A stretch of DNA of 64,000 bases from contig NZ_VBTZ01000001.1 of assembly GCF_005771425.1 (NCBI RefSeq), positions 744,001-808,000 of the forward strand. The letters run 5' to 3'. A program made the position numbers and the translations under genes. Source of the DNA: Methylocystis sp. B8. Lineage in GTDB: Bacteria; Pseudomonadota; Alphaproteobacteria; Rhizobiales; Beijerinckiaceae. Numbering within the stretch: position 1 is the stretch's first letter; every line of letters starts with the position of its first letter. Under the pieces are notes generated by a model. That model had not been told where the DNA came from and searched no databases. It saw nothing but the letters and a program-made list of their open reading frames with translations. This document shows, in pieces, positions 1 to 9,821 of the stretch.

Positions 1-543
1 TGCCGCGAGGGCATCTGCGGCTCATGCTCGATGAACATCGACGGGCTGAACACGCTCGCCTGCACCAAGAGCATGGATGAGATCGACGGCGCGATAAAAA
101 TCTATCCGCTGCCGCATATGGCGGTGATCAAGGACCTCGTGCCCGATCTGACGATCTTTTACGAGCAGCATGCGGCGATTGAGCCCTGGCTGAGGGCTGG
201 ACGCGACCCGGAGAAGGAGCGGCTGCAATCGCCGGCGCAGCGAGCGAAGCTCGACGGGCTTTATGAGTGCATCCTGTGCGCATGTTGTTCGACGGCCTGT
301 CCGAGCTATTGGTGGAACGCCGACCGTTTCCTTGGTCCGGCGGCGCTGCTGCAGGCGTTCCGTTGGGTGCAGGATTCGCGCGACGAAGCGACGAAAGACC
401 GCGTCTCCTACGTCGACGACATCTTCCGCCTTTACCGCTGTCACACGATCATGAATTGCACCCAGGTCTGCCCCAAGAGCTTGTCTCCCGCGAAGGCGAT
501 CGCCGAATTAAAAAACATGGCGATCGCCCAGGACAAGGCGTAG
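1..543 (+). CDS. sdhB: Succinate dehydrogenase iron-sulfur subunit (partial, 5' end outside window)
   Basis: This is the C-terminal 180 residues of SdhB, the complex II subunit that passes electrons from the SdhA flavin to quinone at the inner membrane. The frame is open from base 1 and begins with C-R-E-G-I-C-G-S-C, the 2Fe-2S ligand motif. A ferredoxin-like [12 protein letters not shown] follows near visible residue 90, and N-C-T-Q-V-C-P near residue 150 supplies the remaining ligands of the 4Fe-4S and 3Fe-4S clusters. The stop is at 541-543. SdhB is usually about 260 residues, so roughly 80 are missing upstream. It converges on the next gene, which ends 9 bases away on the other strand. 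Confidence 0.97.
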   Translation, partial: CREGICGSCSMNIDGLNTLACTKSMDEIDGAIKIYPLPHMAVIKDLVPDLTIFYEQHAAIEPWLRAGRDPEKERLQSPAQRAKLDGLYECILCACCSTACPSYWWNADRFLGPAALLQAFRWVQDSRDEATKDRVSYVDDIFRLYRCHTIMNCTQVCPKSLSPAKAIAELKNMAIAQDKA

Positions 544-552
544 GCCGCCGCG

Positions 553-1314
553 TCACATGTGCGACATCGCGACGCCGTGAGGCGGCTTCTTGTCGATTGC
601 CGCGCCCCGGCGCAATTTCGTCAGCGACGCGATATGCAGCAATATCCATAGCGGAACGAGGAAAGCGGGAACCAGCGCGAGCGGGAACATTGTGATCAGC
701 TCGTTCGGCCGATCGAACGCCGTCGCCTGAATTGCTGATGGCGAACTGGCGAATCCCGTTGCAACGGCGATGATGAGGTCCGCGAGGCCGAGAATATTCC
801 ACAACATGACCAGATTTGAATTCACGCGCAGTCCGCGTGCGTAAGCGACCGCAATCACCGCAGCGAGGACGCCCACGAGCAGGTCGCCGGTTCCCGCTGG
901 CCACGCGAACACGCCGGGCATCTTTCCCATTGCGTAAAGGACCAAGAATATCCCGCCGAGAATGCGAAATATTTGGACGCCCACCAGCCATTGCTGCGGG
1001 ATCGCGTCGATGATCATTCCGATTGTCGGAGAGCGCCAGATCAGCCATGCGCCGATGATGATCGGGGTGAAAAGCGCGTATTGGATCGTGGGCATTTCTC
1101 CTGGAGCGGCGCGGTAAGCGCCAAGCCAGGCCGAGACGGCCGCGGCCAGGAACCAGCCGATGAGCACAATCGAAAAGGCGTTTACGACTCTATCGCGGTC
1201 GCGCGCCGTCCACGGGGGCATAAGGAGCGCGCTGCGCAATTCCAGAAGGATCAGCGCGATGATCGCGACCGAGGTTGCAAGCGTCAGGACGGTGAGAATG
1301 CCTGTGTCGCTCAT
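553..1314 (-). CDS. Multi-pass inner-membrane protein, unknown function
   Basis: A 253-residue protein with about seven hydrophobic segments (near residues 5-25, 38-60, 72-88, 100-118, 125-145, 155-175 and 190-220) and a short basic cytoplasmic tail. I chose the ATG at 1314 because a GGAGG ribosome site lies just upstream. The open frame continues 39 codons further upstream, but that stretch is Arg/Cys-rich and does not look like coding sequence. I see no catalytic motif and do not recognise the family. It lies alone between sdhB (convergent) and a small secreted-protein gene (divergent). The roughly 140-base gap at 1315-1456 should hold both promoters, but I could not pick out -35/-10 boxes. 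Confidence 0.8.
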   Translation of the reverse strand: MSDTGILTVLTLATSVAIIALILLELRSALLMPPWTARDRDRVVNAFSIVLIGWFLAAAVSAWLGAYRAAPGEMPTIQYALFTPIIIGAWLIWRSPTIGMIIDAIPQQWLVGVQIFRILGGIFLVLYAMGKMPGVFAWPAGTGDLLVGVLAAVIAVAYARGLRVNSNLVMLWNILGLADLIIAVATGFASSPSAIQATAFDRPNELITMFPLALVPAFLVPLWILLHIASLTKLRRGAAIDKKPPHGVAMSHM

Positions 1315-1456
1315 CTCGATCCTCCATCGACAACATCCAGCGGAGGTTAGGTAGCGGCGACCAGACCTTCGACAAACTGGGCCGTCCAGGCGAGCGCCTT
1401 GATCCCGCCGCGCCGCCGGTTTAGGACGCATTCAAACCCTTTCGGAGATCTGCGCC

Positions 1457-1801
1457 ATGCGGACCAGCGCCCGTCTTTTTGTTCTTGCCGCTTTCCTGAT
1501 CGCTGCGGGCCTGCAGGCCGCTTCGGCGCAGCAGCTCCAGGTCGATCCCGGAGCGCTCGACGCTTCCGGATCCGTCTCGGCGCAGCCGAAGCCTAAGAAG
1601 GCCAAGGCGCAGCAATCTCAAGGCGCTGGCCAACAAAAGCAGGGCAGCGGCGATCGTCAGTTTGGCGAGCTCGAAGGCTGGTCGCCCGGCAAGGCGCCGC
1701 CTGGAAAAAAGAAGGAAGAAGAAACGCCCAGTTCGCCAAGCGGCGCCATGCCCATCGGCGTGTCGCCTTCCGGGAACATGTCCGTCGGCCTTCCTTTCTA
1801 A
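1457..1801 (+). CDS. Small secreted protein, Lys/Pro/Gln-rich, unknown function
   Basis: A 114-residue protein with a clear Sec signal peptide (basic start, hydrophobic stretch to about residue 22, then an A-S-A-Q cleavage site). The mature part is low-complexity, rich in Lys, Gln, Ser and Pro, with no cysteine and no recognisable domain. It ends in a short Gly/Ser/Pro segment. GGAG sits 8-9 bases ahead of the ATG. It is followed 36 bases later by asd but is probably functionally unrelated. Composition matches the small basic periplasmic proteins common in Hyphomicrobiales. No function is assigned. Confidence 0.75.
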   Translation: MRTSARLFVLAAFLIAAGLQAASAQQLQVDPGALDASGSVSAQPKPKKAKAQQSQGAGQQKQGSGDRQFGELEGWSPGKAPPGKKKEEETPSSPSGAMPIGVSPSGNMSVGLPF

Positions 1802-1837
1802 GTCACAGACGCCGGGTCGACCGGCTGGAGTTTGATC

Positions 1838-2872
1838 ATGGCGTATAAGGTCGCGGTCGTCGGCGCTACGGGCAACGTGGGCCGCGAGATGCTGGATATT
1901 CTCGCCGAGCGCCGTTTCCCCGTGTCGGAAGTCGTCGCGCTCGCGTCGTCGCGCTCAGTCGGGACGGAGGTCTCCTTCGGCGACAGGACGCTGAAGTGCA
2001 AAGCGCTCGACTCATACGATTTCTCCGACGTCGATATTTGTCTGATGTCTGCCGGCGGTTCTGTCTCGAAGGAATGGGCGCCCAAGATCGGCGCGCAGGG
2101 TTGCGTCGTCATCGACAATTCGTCTGCCTGGCGCATGGACCCTGACGTGCCGCTGGTGGTGCCGGAGGTGAACGCCGGCGCCGCAGCGGGATTCACCAAG
2201 AAGAACATCATCGCCAATCCGAACTGCTCGACCGCGCAGTTGGTCGTCGCGCTGAAGCCTCTCCATGACGCGGCGACGATCAAGCGCGTCGTCGTTTCGA
2301 CCTATCAATCGGTCTCAGGCGCCGGCAAGGAAGGCATGGACGAACTCTTCGCGCAGACGCGCTCGGTTTTCGTCTCCAATCCTGTCGAAGCGAAAAAATT
2401 CCCAAAGCGCATCGCCTTCAACCTCATTCCGCAGATCGACGTCTTCATGGAGGACGGCTTCACCAAGGAAGAGTGGAAGATGGTCGCGGAGACGAAGAAG
2501 ATCTTGGATCCCAAGATCAAGCTCGTCGCGACCTGCGTGCGCGTGCCTGTCTTTATCGGCCATTCGGAAGCGGTGAATATCGAATTCGAAAAGCCGATTT
2601 CGGCCGACGAGGCGCGCGACATCCTGCGCGCGGCGCCTGGCCTGCTTGTGATCGACAAGCGCGAAGCCGGCGGCTACATCACGCCGCATGAGGCGGCGGG
2701 AGAAGACGCAACCTATGTGTCGCGTATCCGCGAAGACCCCACCGTCGACAACGGTCTCGTATTGTGGTGCGTTTCCGACAATCTGCGCAAGGGCGCGGCG
2801 CTCAACGCCATTCAAATCGCGGAGACGCTGCTGAACCGCAAGTTGCTCGTTCCAAAGAAGAAGGCGGCATAG
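1838..2872 (+). CDS. asd: Aspartate-semialdehyde dehydrogenase
   Basis: Catalyses NADPH-dependent reduction of aspartyl phosphate to aspartate semialdehyde, the branch point to Lys/diaminopimelate, Met and Thr. The 344-residue protein starts with the nucleotide-binding loop V-G-A-T-G-N-V-G. The catalytic cysteine is Cys130 in N-P-N-C-S-T, and the substrate-binding C-V-R-V-P-V and G-H-S-E-A segments follow near residues 230-245. The ATG at 1838 is preferred over an in-frame TTG at 1832 because GGAG (1827-1830) is 7 bases from the ATG and only 1 from the TTG. Length matches the family. It is a single gene. Confidence 0.96.
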   Translation: MAYKVAVVGATGNVGREMLDILAERRFPVSEVVALASSRSVGTEVSFGDRTLKCKALDSYDFSDVDICLMSAGGSVSKEWAPKIGAQGCVVIDNSSAWRMDPDVPLVVPEVNAGAAAGFTKKNIIANPNCSTAQLVVALKPLHDAATIKRVVVSTYQSVSGAGKEGMDELFAQTRSVFVSNPVEAKKFPKRIAFNLIPQIDVFMEDGFTKEEWKMVAETKKILDPKIKLVATCVRVPVFIGHSEAVNIEFEKPISADEARDILRAAPGLLVIDKREAGGYITPHEAAGEDATYVSRIREDPTVDNGLVLWCVSDNLRKGAALNAIQIAETLLNRKLLVPKKKAA

Positions 2873-2938
2873 AGCTGCGCTACTGCGGTAGGCAGAAACA
2901 TCCTGTGTCCGCCTCTAGATGTTTCGATCTCGCGCCTG

Positions 2939-3811
2939 CTATTTCGTGATCTTGAACAGCGCCGCGTCTGGAATCTTCGCCTGATCGATGTTGAAGACAG
3001 AGATCAGCGTTTCGTACCCCTGCGGGTCCTTCACCTGCCACTGCTTCAACTTGAAGGTCTTGGGGTCGAAGATGAGGCGCACGTGTGACGTGCCGCCGAA
3101 GGTCGCCTTGTCCTCGATAAAGATGGTGACGCCGGAGTCCTCAACCTTCACATCCTCGACGGTGACGTCCTTCTCCAGGTCGATCTTGTCTTTCATCAGG
3201 AATTTGAGCGGCGTCTGCGTGATGAAATAGAGGTCCTGGGTGTTAAGCTTGCGGTCGCGCACGGCGACCTGCGCGCCGTCGGCGACGACCTCCATCGTGG
3301 CGGGTTCAGCGTATTCGAAGCGAACGCGGCCGGCGCGCTGAACGTGTAGTCGGCCTTCCGAACGCTTCCCGTCACCGCCGATCTGAACGAAATCGGCCGT
3401 CATCACCGGCGAAGCGTTGAAAAAGGCGTTCGCCCGCTTGATCGCCTCTGCGCGGGTCAACGGCTGCTCCGGCGTTGACGCGGCCGGAGGCAAGATATTC
3501 ACAGCGGCGGTAGGGGCTGTAGCCGGCGCGGGCGCCTGCGCCGCTGGTTTTGCGCCCTTCTTTCCCCCTTCGCCGGGCTTGGTCTCGACAGGCTGAGCCT
3601 GGGTCGTCTGCCCTTCGCCAGCCTTGACCTCGGCTGGCTTTGCATCCACCGGCTTGGCGACGACAGGCTTCGCCTCGGCTGGCGCGTTTTCAGCGGCCTG
3701 CGCGGGAGCGACTCCCTGCGCCGGTCGCGCGTTGCGGTCGAGTTTTGCAGCGGAAACCGGGAAGGAGAATGAAAGCGCGGCGATCAGTGCGGCGACGGAG
3801 GCGTATTTCAC
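2939..3811 (-). CDS. LolA-family outer-membrane lipoprotein carrier with long Pro/Ala/Lys linker
   Basis: Predicted periplasmic chaperone of the LolA family, which ferries lipoproteins from the LolCDE release complex to the outer membrane. It is 290 residues, longer than the usual 200 or so. After a signal peptide (residues 1-22) comes a Pro/Ala/Lys/Glu linker of about 90 residues, then the LolA fold, recognisable by the A-D-F-V-Q segment, R-P/G-R-V-R-F-E-Y and D-G-x-x-V-x-V-x-D. I place the start at GTG 3811, which puts the signal peptide at the very N-terminus. An ATG at 3856 is possible but adds an arginine-rich leader. ftsK ends 70 bases upstream on the same strand, a pairing common in alphaproteobacteria. 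Confidence 0.85.
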   Translation of the reverse strand: MKYASVAALIAALSFSFPVSAAKLDRNARPAQGVAPAQAAENAPAEAKPVVAKPVDAKPAEVKAGEGQTTQAQPVETKPGEGGKKGAKPAAQAPAPATAPTAAVNILPPAASTPEQPLTRAEAIKRANAFFNASPVMTADFVQIGGDGKRSEGRLHVQRAGRVRFEYAEPATMEVVADGAQVAVRDRKLNTQDLYFITQTPLKFLMKDKIDLEKDVTVEDVKVEDSGVTIFIEDKATFGGTSHVRLIFDPKTFKLKQWQVKDPQGYETLISVFNIDQAKIPDAALFKITK

Positions 3812-3881
3812 GGCGAGTTCCGATTCTTGGGAAGCTTGTCGCCGTCTTCCTAGCATAAGTTGGCGGAAATGGGGGCGAAGC

Positions 3882-6353
3882 TTACTCCGCCGCCTCAATG
3901 TCATAGGCGCCGCGATCAACGCCGCCGCCAACCAGAATTTCGCGCTTGCCGGCATGGTTAGGCGCGGAGACGACGCCTTCCTGCTCCATGCGCTCGACGA
4001 GGGAGGCGGCCTTGTTGTAGCCAACCGACAGTCGCCGTTGGATGTAGCTCGTCGAGCACTTTTTGTCGCGCAGCACGATATTGACGGCGCGGTCGTAGAG
4101 GTCGCCGCCTTCCTCCGCGTCCATCGAGCCGGGCAGGGGCGCTTCGCCATCCTCGCCGACATCGTCCTCTGAGGTGATGGCGTCAAGATATTGCGGCGCG
4201 CCCTGCGTTTTCACATGGGCGACGATGTCCTCGACTTCGCGATCTGACACAAAAGGCCCATGCACGCGCGAAATGCGGCCGCCGCCCGCCATGTAGAGCA
4301 TGTCGCCCTGGCCGAGCAGCTGCTCGGCGCCCTGTTCGCCGAGGATCGTGCGGCTGTCGATTTTCGACGTCACCTGGAAGGAGATGCGGGTGGGGAAATT
4401 CGCCTTGATCGTGCCGGTGATGACATCGACCGAGGGACGCTGCGTCGCCATGATGAGATGGATGCCAGCGGCGCGCGCCATCTGCGCGAGGCGCTGGATC
4501 GCGCCCTCGATGTCCTTGCCAGCGACGAGCATGAGATCGGCCATCTCGTCGACGATGACGACGATGTAAGGCAGCGTCGAGAGCGACATCTCTTCATGTT
4601 CGAAAACCGCTTCGCCGGTTTCGCGGTCGAAGCCTGTCTGCACGGTGCGGGTGATCATCTCGCCTTTCTTTTGCGCCTCGGCGACGCGGGCGTTGTAGCC
4701 GTCGATATTGCGCACGCCGAGCTTCGACATTTTCTTGTAGCGGTCCTCCATCTCGCGCACCGCCCATTTGAGCGCCACCACCGCTTTCTTGGGGTCGGTG
4801 ACGACGGGGGTGAGGAGATGCGGAATATTGTCGTAGACGGAGAGCTCCAGCATTTTCGGATCGACCATGATCAGCCGGCACTCTTCGGGTTTTAGGCGAT
4901 AGAGCAGCGACAGGATCATGGTGTTGATCGCGACCGATTTGCCGGAGCCGGTGGTGCCGGCGACTAAGAGATGCGGCATGCGTGCGAGATCGACGATCAC
5001 CGGCTCGCCGCCGATGGTCTTGCCGAGCGCGATCGCGAGCTTGTGATTGGAGCGGGCGAAATCCTCGCAGGCGATGAGTTCGCGCAGATAGACCATCTCG
5101 CGGCGCTGGTTCGGCAGTTCGATGCCGATGGCGTTGCGGCCCGGCACGACGGCGACGCGCGCGGAGACCGCCGACATCGAGCGGGCGATGTCGTCGGCAA
5201 GGCCGATGACGCGCGAACTCTTAATGCCGGGCGCCGGCTCAAGCTCATAGAGCGTCACGACGGGGCCGGGGCGAACGTTGATGATGTCGCCCTTGACGGA
5301 GAAATCCTCAAGCACGCCTTCGAGCAGACGCGCGTTCTGCTCGAGGGCCTCCTGCGAGAGCTTCACGCCGCCCGCTTGCTTCTTCGGCTCGGCGAGCAGG
5401 GAAAGAGACGGCGCCTCATAGCGCGTATTGAAACTGGGCTGCGGCGCGCGGGCCGGCGCCCGCGTTCGGCGGGGCGCTGGCGGAGCGACAGCTGAGTCAA
5501 AAGGCTCATCGAGATTGCGCGCCCGCGGCGGCGCATATGCCGGATAAAGATCCAGTTCCTCGAAGGTCGGCTCGACGCGCGGGTAGCTCGGCGGCGGCGG
5601 CCGGTCCGCCGTTCGCGTAGGGCGTCTGAGCTTTCCTGCGGCCCGCTTCGCCCAGGCTTTGAACGCAAGTCCGAAATGAATGAGCGCGCCGAGTGAAATC
5701 AGCGCGACGCCTGGCTCGCCGCCGGCGTCGTCCTCATCGTCCGCTATCGGACGTCTGCCGGCGTCGTCTTCGGAGGACCGGAGGCGCATGTCGGCTTCGG
5801 ACTCAAAGCCAAGCCCCGCGGCGCCGGTCACGGCGAGAATCGCGACGAAAGCCGCCCCGACGCCAAAGACCGCTATCATGACGCCCGAGCCGGCAAAGAT
5901 CGTACGGGGGACGACGAGGATCGCGTCGCCGACAACCCCGCCGAGACCCGAGGGAAGCGGCCAGCGATCGGTGGCGGGCAGAAGAGACGCGGTCGCGGAA
6001 GTCGCCAAAACGCCCAGGATCCAAAGACCAAAACGCAGGGTTGCGCGGCCCACGCGTCGGCGTTTCATGAGGCGCAATCCCTGCATGGCGATCGGCACGA
6101 TGGCGGCGATGGCGCCGAAGCCGACAAGCTGCATCAGCAGATCGGAAACGATCGCGCCTGGTCCGCCGAGCAGATTGCGGACATGGCCGGAGGTCGCGTG
6201 GTTGAGCGAGGGATCGCGGGCCGACCAGCTGACGAGCGACAATGTCAGCGCCGCGGCGGTCACGACCAAAAAGACGCCCAGCAGCTCGGCGAGCCGGCGC
6301 GCCGTGAATTCGCGAAGCTGCTCGGTGAAATGGCCCGTTGCATGGCTACGCAT
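3882..6353 (-). CDS. ftsK: DNA translocase FtsK
   Basis: Septum-located ATPase that pumps chromosome ends across the closing division site and activates XerCD at dif. The 823 residues run as follows: N-terminal region with four transmembrane segments (about 25-190), a Pro/Arg-rich linker (about 230-320), the alpha/beta motor with Walker A G-T-T-G-S-G-K-S near residue 465 and Walker B V-I-V-D-E-M-A-D near 580, then the gamma winged helix (about 735-800) that reads KOPS. Length and order are normal for alphaproteobacteria. A consensus CtrA site lies 71 bases upstream of the start. lolA follows downstream. Confidence 0.97.
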   Translation of the reverse strand: MRSHATGHFTEQLREFTARRLAELLGVFLVVTAAALTLSLVSWSARDPSLNHATSGHVRNLLGGPGAIVSDLLMQLVGFGAIAAIVPIAMQGLRLMKRRRVGRATLRFGLWILGVLATSATASLLPATDRWPLPSGLGGVVGDAILVVPRTIFAGSGVMIAVFGVGAAFVAILAVTGAAGLGFESEADMRLRSSEDDAGRRPIADDEDDAGGEPGVALISLGALIHFGLAFKAWAKRAAGKLRRPTRTADRPPPPSYPRVEPTFEELDLYPAYAPPRARNLDEPFDSAVAPPAPRRTRAPARAPQPSFNTRYEAPSLSLLAEPKKQAGGVKLSQEALEQNARLLEGVLEDFSVKGDIINVRPGPVVTLYELEPAPGIKSSRVIGLADDIARSMSAVSARVAVVPGRNAIGIELPNQRREMVYLRELIACEDFARSNHKLAIALGKTIGGEPVIVDLARMPHLLVAGTTGSGKSVAINTMILSLLYRLKPEECRLIMVDPKMLELSVYDNIPHLLTPVVTDPKKAVVALKWAVREMEDRYKKMSKLGVRNIDGYNARVAEAQKKGEMITRTVQTGFDRETGEAVFEHEEMSLSTLPYIVVIVDEMADLMLVAGKDIEGAIQRLAQMARAAGIHLIMATQRPSVDVITGTIKANFPTRISFQVTSKIDSRTILGEQGAEQLLGQGDMLYMAGGGRISRVHGPFVSDREVEDIVAHVKTQGAPQYLDAITSEDDVGEDGEAPLPGSMDAEEGGDLYDRAVNIVLRDKKCSTSYIQRRLSVGYNKAASLVERMEQEGVVSAPNHAGKREILVGGGVDRGAYDIEAAE

Positions 6354-6423
6354 AGGAGGAGAAGCCCCGCTTGGTCGCGACGCCGCCGACGGCGCGCGGA
6401 TGGCGCAGCGTAAAAAACCTCGG

Positions 6424-6438
6424 TTAAGGCGCGCTTAA
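6424..6438 (-). promoter_or_regulatory. Predicted CtrA-binding site ahead of ftsK
   Basis: The sequence is TTAA, seven bases, TTAA, followed by C, matching the alphaproteobacterial cell-cycle regulator CtrA consensus TTAA-N7-TTAA. It sits inside a slightly longer inverted repeat (6422-6440, GGTTAA/TTAACC). Its right half overlaps the stop codon of the upstream membrane-protein gene, and it is 71 bases before the ftsK ATG. I found no other perfect copy in the window. A chance match is possible, but position and target make regulation of ftsK plausible. Confidence 0.5.
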
Positions 6439-7280
6439 CCCTGGTTTTCCACGTTCTTGCCGTCCGTCGCGATAGTCTGATTGAGCTCGGCGCCGTAAAT
6501 GAAAATTGCGGCCGAGAGCTGCAAAAAGACGATGGCGATCATGATGGAGGCGAGGCCCGCATAAGTCGAAATATAGCTGGCGGCGAATCGCGCGAGATAA
6601 TTACCGAAGCCGGCGCCGAAGGCGAGCGAGGCGAGCAGCGTCAGCGCCAAGCCAGGCGCGATGAAGGCGGCGTCACGCCGCGTCGCTGGAAGATACCTGT
6701 GGGCTGCAAAAAGCGCGATGGCGAGAATAGCTGTGGTGACGCCGTAGCGCACCGGCCCATAGAGTGGCTGCAATTCCTCGACGATCAAAGGAACGTAACG
6801 CTGAGCAATCGCTCGCGCCAAGGGCGCAAGCACAAGAAGAATGGCGATGGCGAGAAGCGAAGCCGCGCCAAGAAAAACATATAAGATCGACTCAAGACGA
6901 AGCAGCCACCAAGATCGCTTCTCGGACGAATCATAGGCTCTGTTCAGGGCGACGCGCAGCGCTTCAACGCCAGTTGCGGAAAAATAAATTGCGAACACGG
7001 CGCCGAGGGTCAGGAGGCCGCCGCGCGGCTGCGTCAGCACATTGTGGATTTCTCTTGAAATCGGCGCCGCGACGCTGGCCGGCCATGTCTCGAAGAGAAG
7101 CTTCGTCGCCGCGTCCGCTTCCTCCTGCAAGCCGAAAAAGCCAGCAAGCGCCGTCAGGAAAATAAGGAAGGGAAACAATGAGGTGAGGATCGACAGCGCA
7201 ATATAGCTGGCGATCGCCCAACCATCGTCTTGGTTGAACTTGGCGTAGGCCTGATAAAGGATTCGCAGAAACTTTGGCAT
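6435..7280 (-). CDS. YihY/virulence factor BrkB family membrane protein
   Basis: A 281-residue inner-membrane protein of the YihY/BrkB family (formerly annotated as ribonuclease BN). Family features seen: an N-terminal amphipathic segment with D-D-G-W-A-I-A-S-Y, then six hydrophobic segments, A-x-x-I-S-F-P-like S-L-F-P-F-L, F-S-A-T-G-V-E-A-L near residue 120 and Y-G-A-E-L-N-Q near the C-terminus. The ATG at 7280 is chosen because the open frame upstream carries only non-conserved sequence. Its molecular role is not established in the family. It lies upstream of ftsK on the same strand and overlaps the ftsK regulatory site with its stop codon. Confidence 0.88.
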   Translation of the reverse strand: MPKFLRILYQAYAKFNQDDGWAIASYIALSILTSLFPFLIFLTALAGFFGLQEEADAATKLLFETWPASVAAPISREIHNVLTQPRGGLLTLGAVFAIYFSATGVEALRVALNRAYDSSEKRSWWLLRLESILYVFLGAASLLAIAILLVLAPLARAIAQRYVPLIVEELQPLYGPVRYGVTTAILAIALFAAHRYLPATRRDAAFIAPGLALTLLASLAFGAGFGNYLARFAASYISTYAGLASIMIAIVFLQLSAAIFIYGAELNQTIATDGKNVENQG

Positions 7281-7338
7281 GGCAACCAGGATAGAGTGCG
7301 CGCTCTCAATAGCGATGGGCAAGGGAAAGAATCCGCCA

Positions 7339-7752
7339 ATGAACACCTTCCTTTTACGAGCGCCGGTCGCGATAGGCGTGACCATTGTCGCTGCGGCGCA
7401 TTGGTTGGGCTTAGCGGTCGCGAAAGATTGCAGCGGTCTCAATACGCAGACGGCAATGAATTTGTGCGCGGGCGAAAATTTCAAGCATGCCGACGCCGAA
7501 CTCAACGCCGTTTACGCAAAGCTGCTCGGCAAGGTAAGCGCGGCCGGCGGGCCGAAATTGCGCGAGGCGCAAAAGTCCTGGATCAAATATCGGGATGCGC
7601 AATGCGAATTTGAAACAATGGGAACGACCGGCGGCAGCATTCACGGTATGATGCTTTGGCAGTGTCTAACGGATTTGACAGTGCAGCAGACGAAAAGGCT
7701 GCAGCATCAGCTGACATGTCAGGAGGGCGACGTCTCCTGCGGCGGCCAGTAG
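7339..7752 (+). CDS. LprI-like/DUF1311 secreted protein
   Basis: A 137-residue exported protein with a signal peptide (residues 1-28, ending A-V-A). The mature part has the pattern of the LprI N-terminal domain (DUF1311): D-C-S-G-L-N-T-Q-T-A-M-N-L-C-A, then D-A-E-L-N-x-V-Y near 55-65, and L-R-E-A-Q-K-S-W-I-K-Y-R-D-A-Q-C near 75-90. Four to six cysteines probably form disulfides. Some members inhibit lysozyme, but the role here is unknown. The ATG at 7339 is used because the signal peptide starts there; a purine-rich site is at 7320-7327. It is divergent from the YihY gene. Confidence 0.85.
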   Translation: MNTFLLRAPVAIGVTIVAAAHWLGLAVAKDCSGLNTQTAMNLCAGENFKHADAELNAVYAKLLGKVSAAGGPKLREAQKSWIKYRDAQCEFETMGTTGGSIHGMMLWQCLTDLTVQQTKRLQHQLTCQEGDVSCGGQ

Positions 7753-7941
7753 GTTTGCCGCTATTCGCCGTATTTGCGATGCACGTCATAAAGGATTCGA
7801 GAAAAGGCCGCTACGGGCGACTATGCGCGATTTAAGCTTCGCATAGGCAAGATTTTTACCGGCCATTGAAAATATGCGCCTTTGCTAAGTGCTGGAGGCC
7901 GCGCATTGGGTCGATCGACCTCGTATGGATTGGGGGGCGTG

Positions 7942-9816
7942 ATGCTTGATAAGGCGGCCGCGGAAAGCCAAAGGGCGCGTCTTGGCGCGCTGGCGCTCGG
8001 CGCCTTGGGCATCGTCTACGGCGATATCGGCACAAGCCCGCTTTATACGATTAAGACCGCGGTCGAATGGTCCGGCGGCGCCATGACGCCGGAAGAGGCG
8101 CTCGGCATGTTCTCGCTGATCGTCTGGACGCTCATCATCATCACGTCGATCAAATATGTCGCCGTCATTATGCGCGCCGACAACGAGGGCGAAGGAGGCA
8201 TTCTCGCGCTGATATCGCTGCTTGGCGTCAAACACGGACGCCGTCCTTTCGTTATCGCCATCGGAATGCTCGGCGCCGCGCTGCTCTTTGGCGACGGCGC
8301 CATCACGCCAGCGATCTCTGTCCTAAGCGCGATCGAAGGATTGAAGACGCCGGCGCCTGCGATCACACCTTACGTCGCGCCAATCTCCGCCGTGGTTCTC
8401 ATCTGTCTCTTCAGCTTTCAGTCGCAAGGCACGGCGCGCATCTCAAAGTTTTTCGGCCCCGTCATGACGTTGTGGTTTCTGGTCGTTGGCGCTTTGGGCC
8501 TCGTCGGCGTCGCTAGATATCCAGACGTGCTTTGGGGGCTCAATCCTGCCGTTGGCATGGGCTATCTCGCTACGCATGGGTTGGCTGGATTTCTGCTGCT
8601 TGGCGCCGTGTTCCTCTGCGCCACAGGCGCCGAGGCCCTATACGCGGACATGGGTCATTTCGGTCGCGGCCCAGTCCGGCTTGCTTGGTATGGCCTCGTC
8701 CTGCCGGCGCTGCTGCTTAATTACGCGGGTCAGACCGCGCTTCTTGTCGAAAGTCCGCCCTCGGCGTCCGCCAACCCATTCTTCGATCTTTGTCCTCCGG
8801 CGTTGCAACTGCCGCTTGTGGGTCTTGCGACAATCGCGACCGTGATCGCCAGCCAGTCAATCATAACCGGCGCCTTCTCGATGACGCGCCAGGCGATCCA
8901 ACTAGGATTGCTGCCGCGCATCCATATCGTGCAGACCTCCGAGGAGAGCTACGGTCAAATCTACGTCGGCTTCGTCAATTGGGCGTTGATGGCGCTCACT
9001 TTGATCCTCACCGTTTCCTTCCGCTCGTCAGAACATCTTGCCGCAGCGTTCGGGATCGCCGTCTCTTTGACGATGTTGCTGACGAGCATTCTGATGTTCA
9101 TCGCCATGCGAGAAGTCTGGCGCTGGAGCATGGTCGTCAGCTTGGCGTTGGCCGGCGTTTTCATTTTTGTCGACGGCTCCTTCGTCGCCGCCAACATGGT
9201 GAAATTCTTTGAGGGCGGCTGGATTCCGCTCGTCACCGCCGCCCTGTTGTATTTTCTGATGAGTTGCTGGGCGGAAGGCTATGCCGACATGCGCGCCGCT
9301 CTGGAGCGCGACACTCTCCCGCTATCGAGTTTTATTGCGCAGTTTCGTGGTAAGTCACGCGTCAAGGGCGCCGCGGTCTATATGTCTAGCCGCATCGACG
9401 TCGTTCCAGTGCCGCTGTTGCATAATCTCAAGCACAATAAGGTCCTGCATGAACGCGTCGTGCTCTTGCACGTGGAGACCGAGCAAGTCCCGCGCGTCGA
9501 TCCTTCGCAACGCGTTGAGACAACGCCGCTTGAAGCCGACTTCTATGCGATCAATGTTCGCTACGGCTTTATGGAGCAGCCAGACGTCCCTCGCGCGCTG
9601 CTTCTTGAATCGCTTTCAGTCCCATTCCATTTCAATATGATGGAGACATCCTTCTTCGTCGGTCGACTAACGATCGTCCCGACTGGATTGTCGAAATGGC
9701 GAAAGTTCAAATTGCAAATATACCAGTTCCTGCACCGTAATGCGCTTCCAGCGACGGAGTTCTTTCAGATTCCGCCGGGACGCGTCGTTGAACTCGGCGG
9801 CCAGGTCGAGATTTAA
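7942..9816 (+). CDS. kup: Potassium uptake protein Kup
   Basis: Low-affinity K+/H+ symporter of the inner membrane. It is 624 residues, close to E. coli Kup (622). The diagnostic start L-G-A-L-G-I-V-Y-G-D-I-G-T-S-P-L-Y-T is at residues 20-37, followed by about twelve transmembrane segments (G-D-G-x-I-T-P-A, T-G-A-E-A-L-Y-A-D-M-G-H-F-G) and a soluble C-terminal domain from about residue 450. ATG 7942 follows a G-run and gives the expected length. An in-frame TTG at 7882 would add 20 unmatched residues. It converges on uvrC, which ends 6 bases away. Confidence 0.96.
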   Translation: MLDKAAAESQRARLGALALGALGIVYGDIGTSPLYTIKTAVEWSGGAMTPEEALGMFSLIVWTLIIITSIKYVAVIMRADNEGEGGILALISLLGVKHGRRPFVIAIGMLGAALLFGDGAITPAISVLSAIEGLKTPAPAITPYVAPISAVVLICLFSFQSQGTARISKFFGPVMTLWFLVVGALGLVGVARYPDVLWGLNPAVGMGYLATHGLAGFLLLGAVFLCATGAEALYADMGHFGRGPVRLAWYGLVLPALLLNYAGQTALLVESPPSASANPFFDLCPPALQLPLVGLATIATVIASQSIITGAFSMTRQAIQLGLLPRIHIVQTSEESYGQIYVGFVNWALMALTLILTVSFRSSEHLAAAFGIAVSLTMLLTSILMFIAMREVWRWSMVVSLALAGVFIFVDGSFVAANMVKFFEGGWIPLVTAALLYFLMSCWAEGYADMRAALERDTLPLSSFIAQFRGKSRVKGAAVYMSSRIDVVPVPLLHNLKHNKVLHERVVLLHVETEQVPRVDPSQRVETTPLEADFYAINVRYGFMEQPDVPRALLLESLSVPFHFNMMETSFFVGRLTIVPTGLSKWRKFKLQIYQFLHRNALPATEFFQIPPGRVVELGGQVEI

Positions 9817-9821
9817 GCGCG

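Noticed and set aside
5680-6438. Long plus-strand open frame opposite ftsK
   Set aside because: Mirror of the GC-rich ftsK coding strand; Arg/Pro/Ser composition, no ribosome site.
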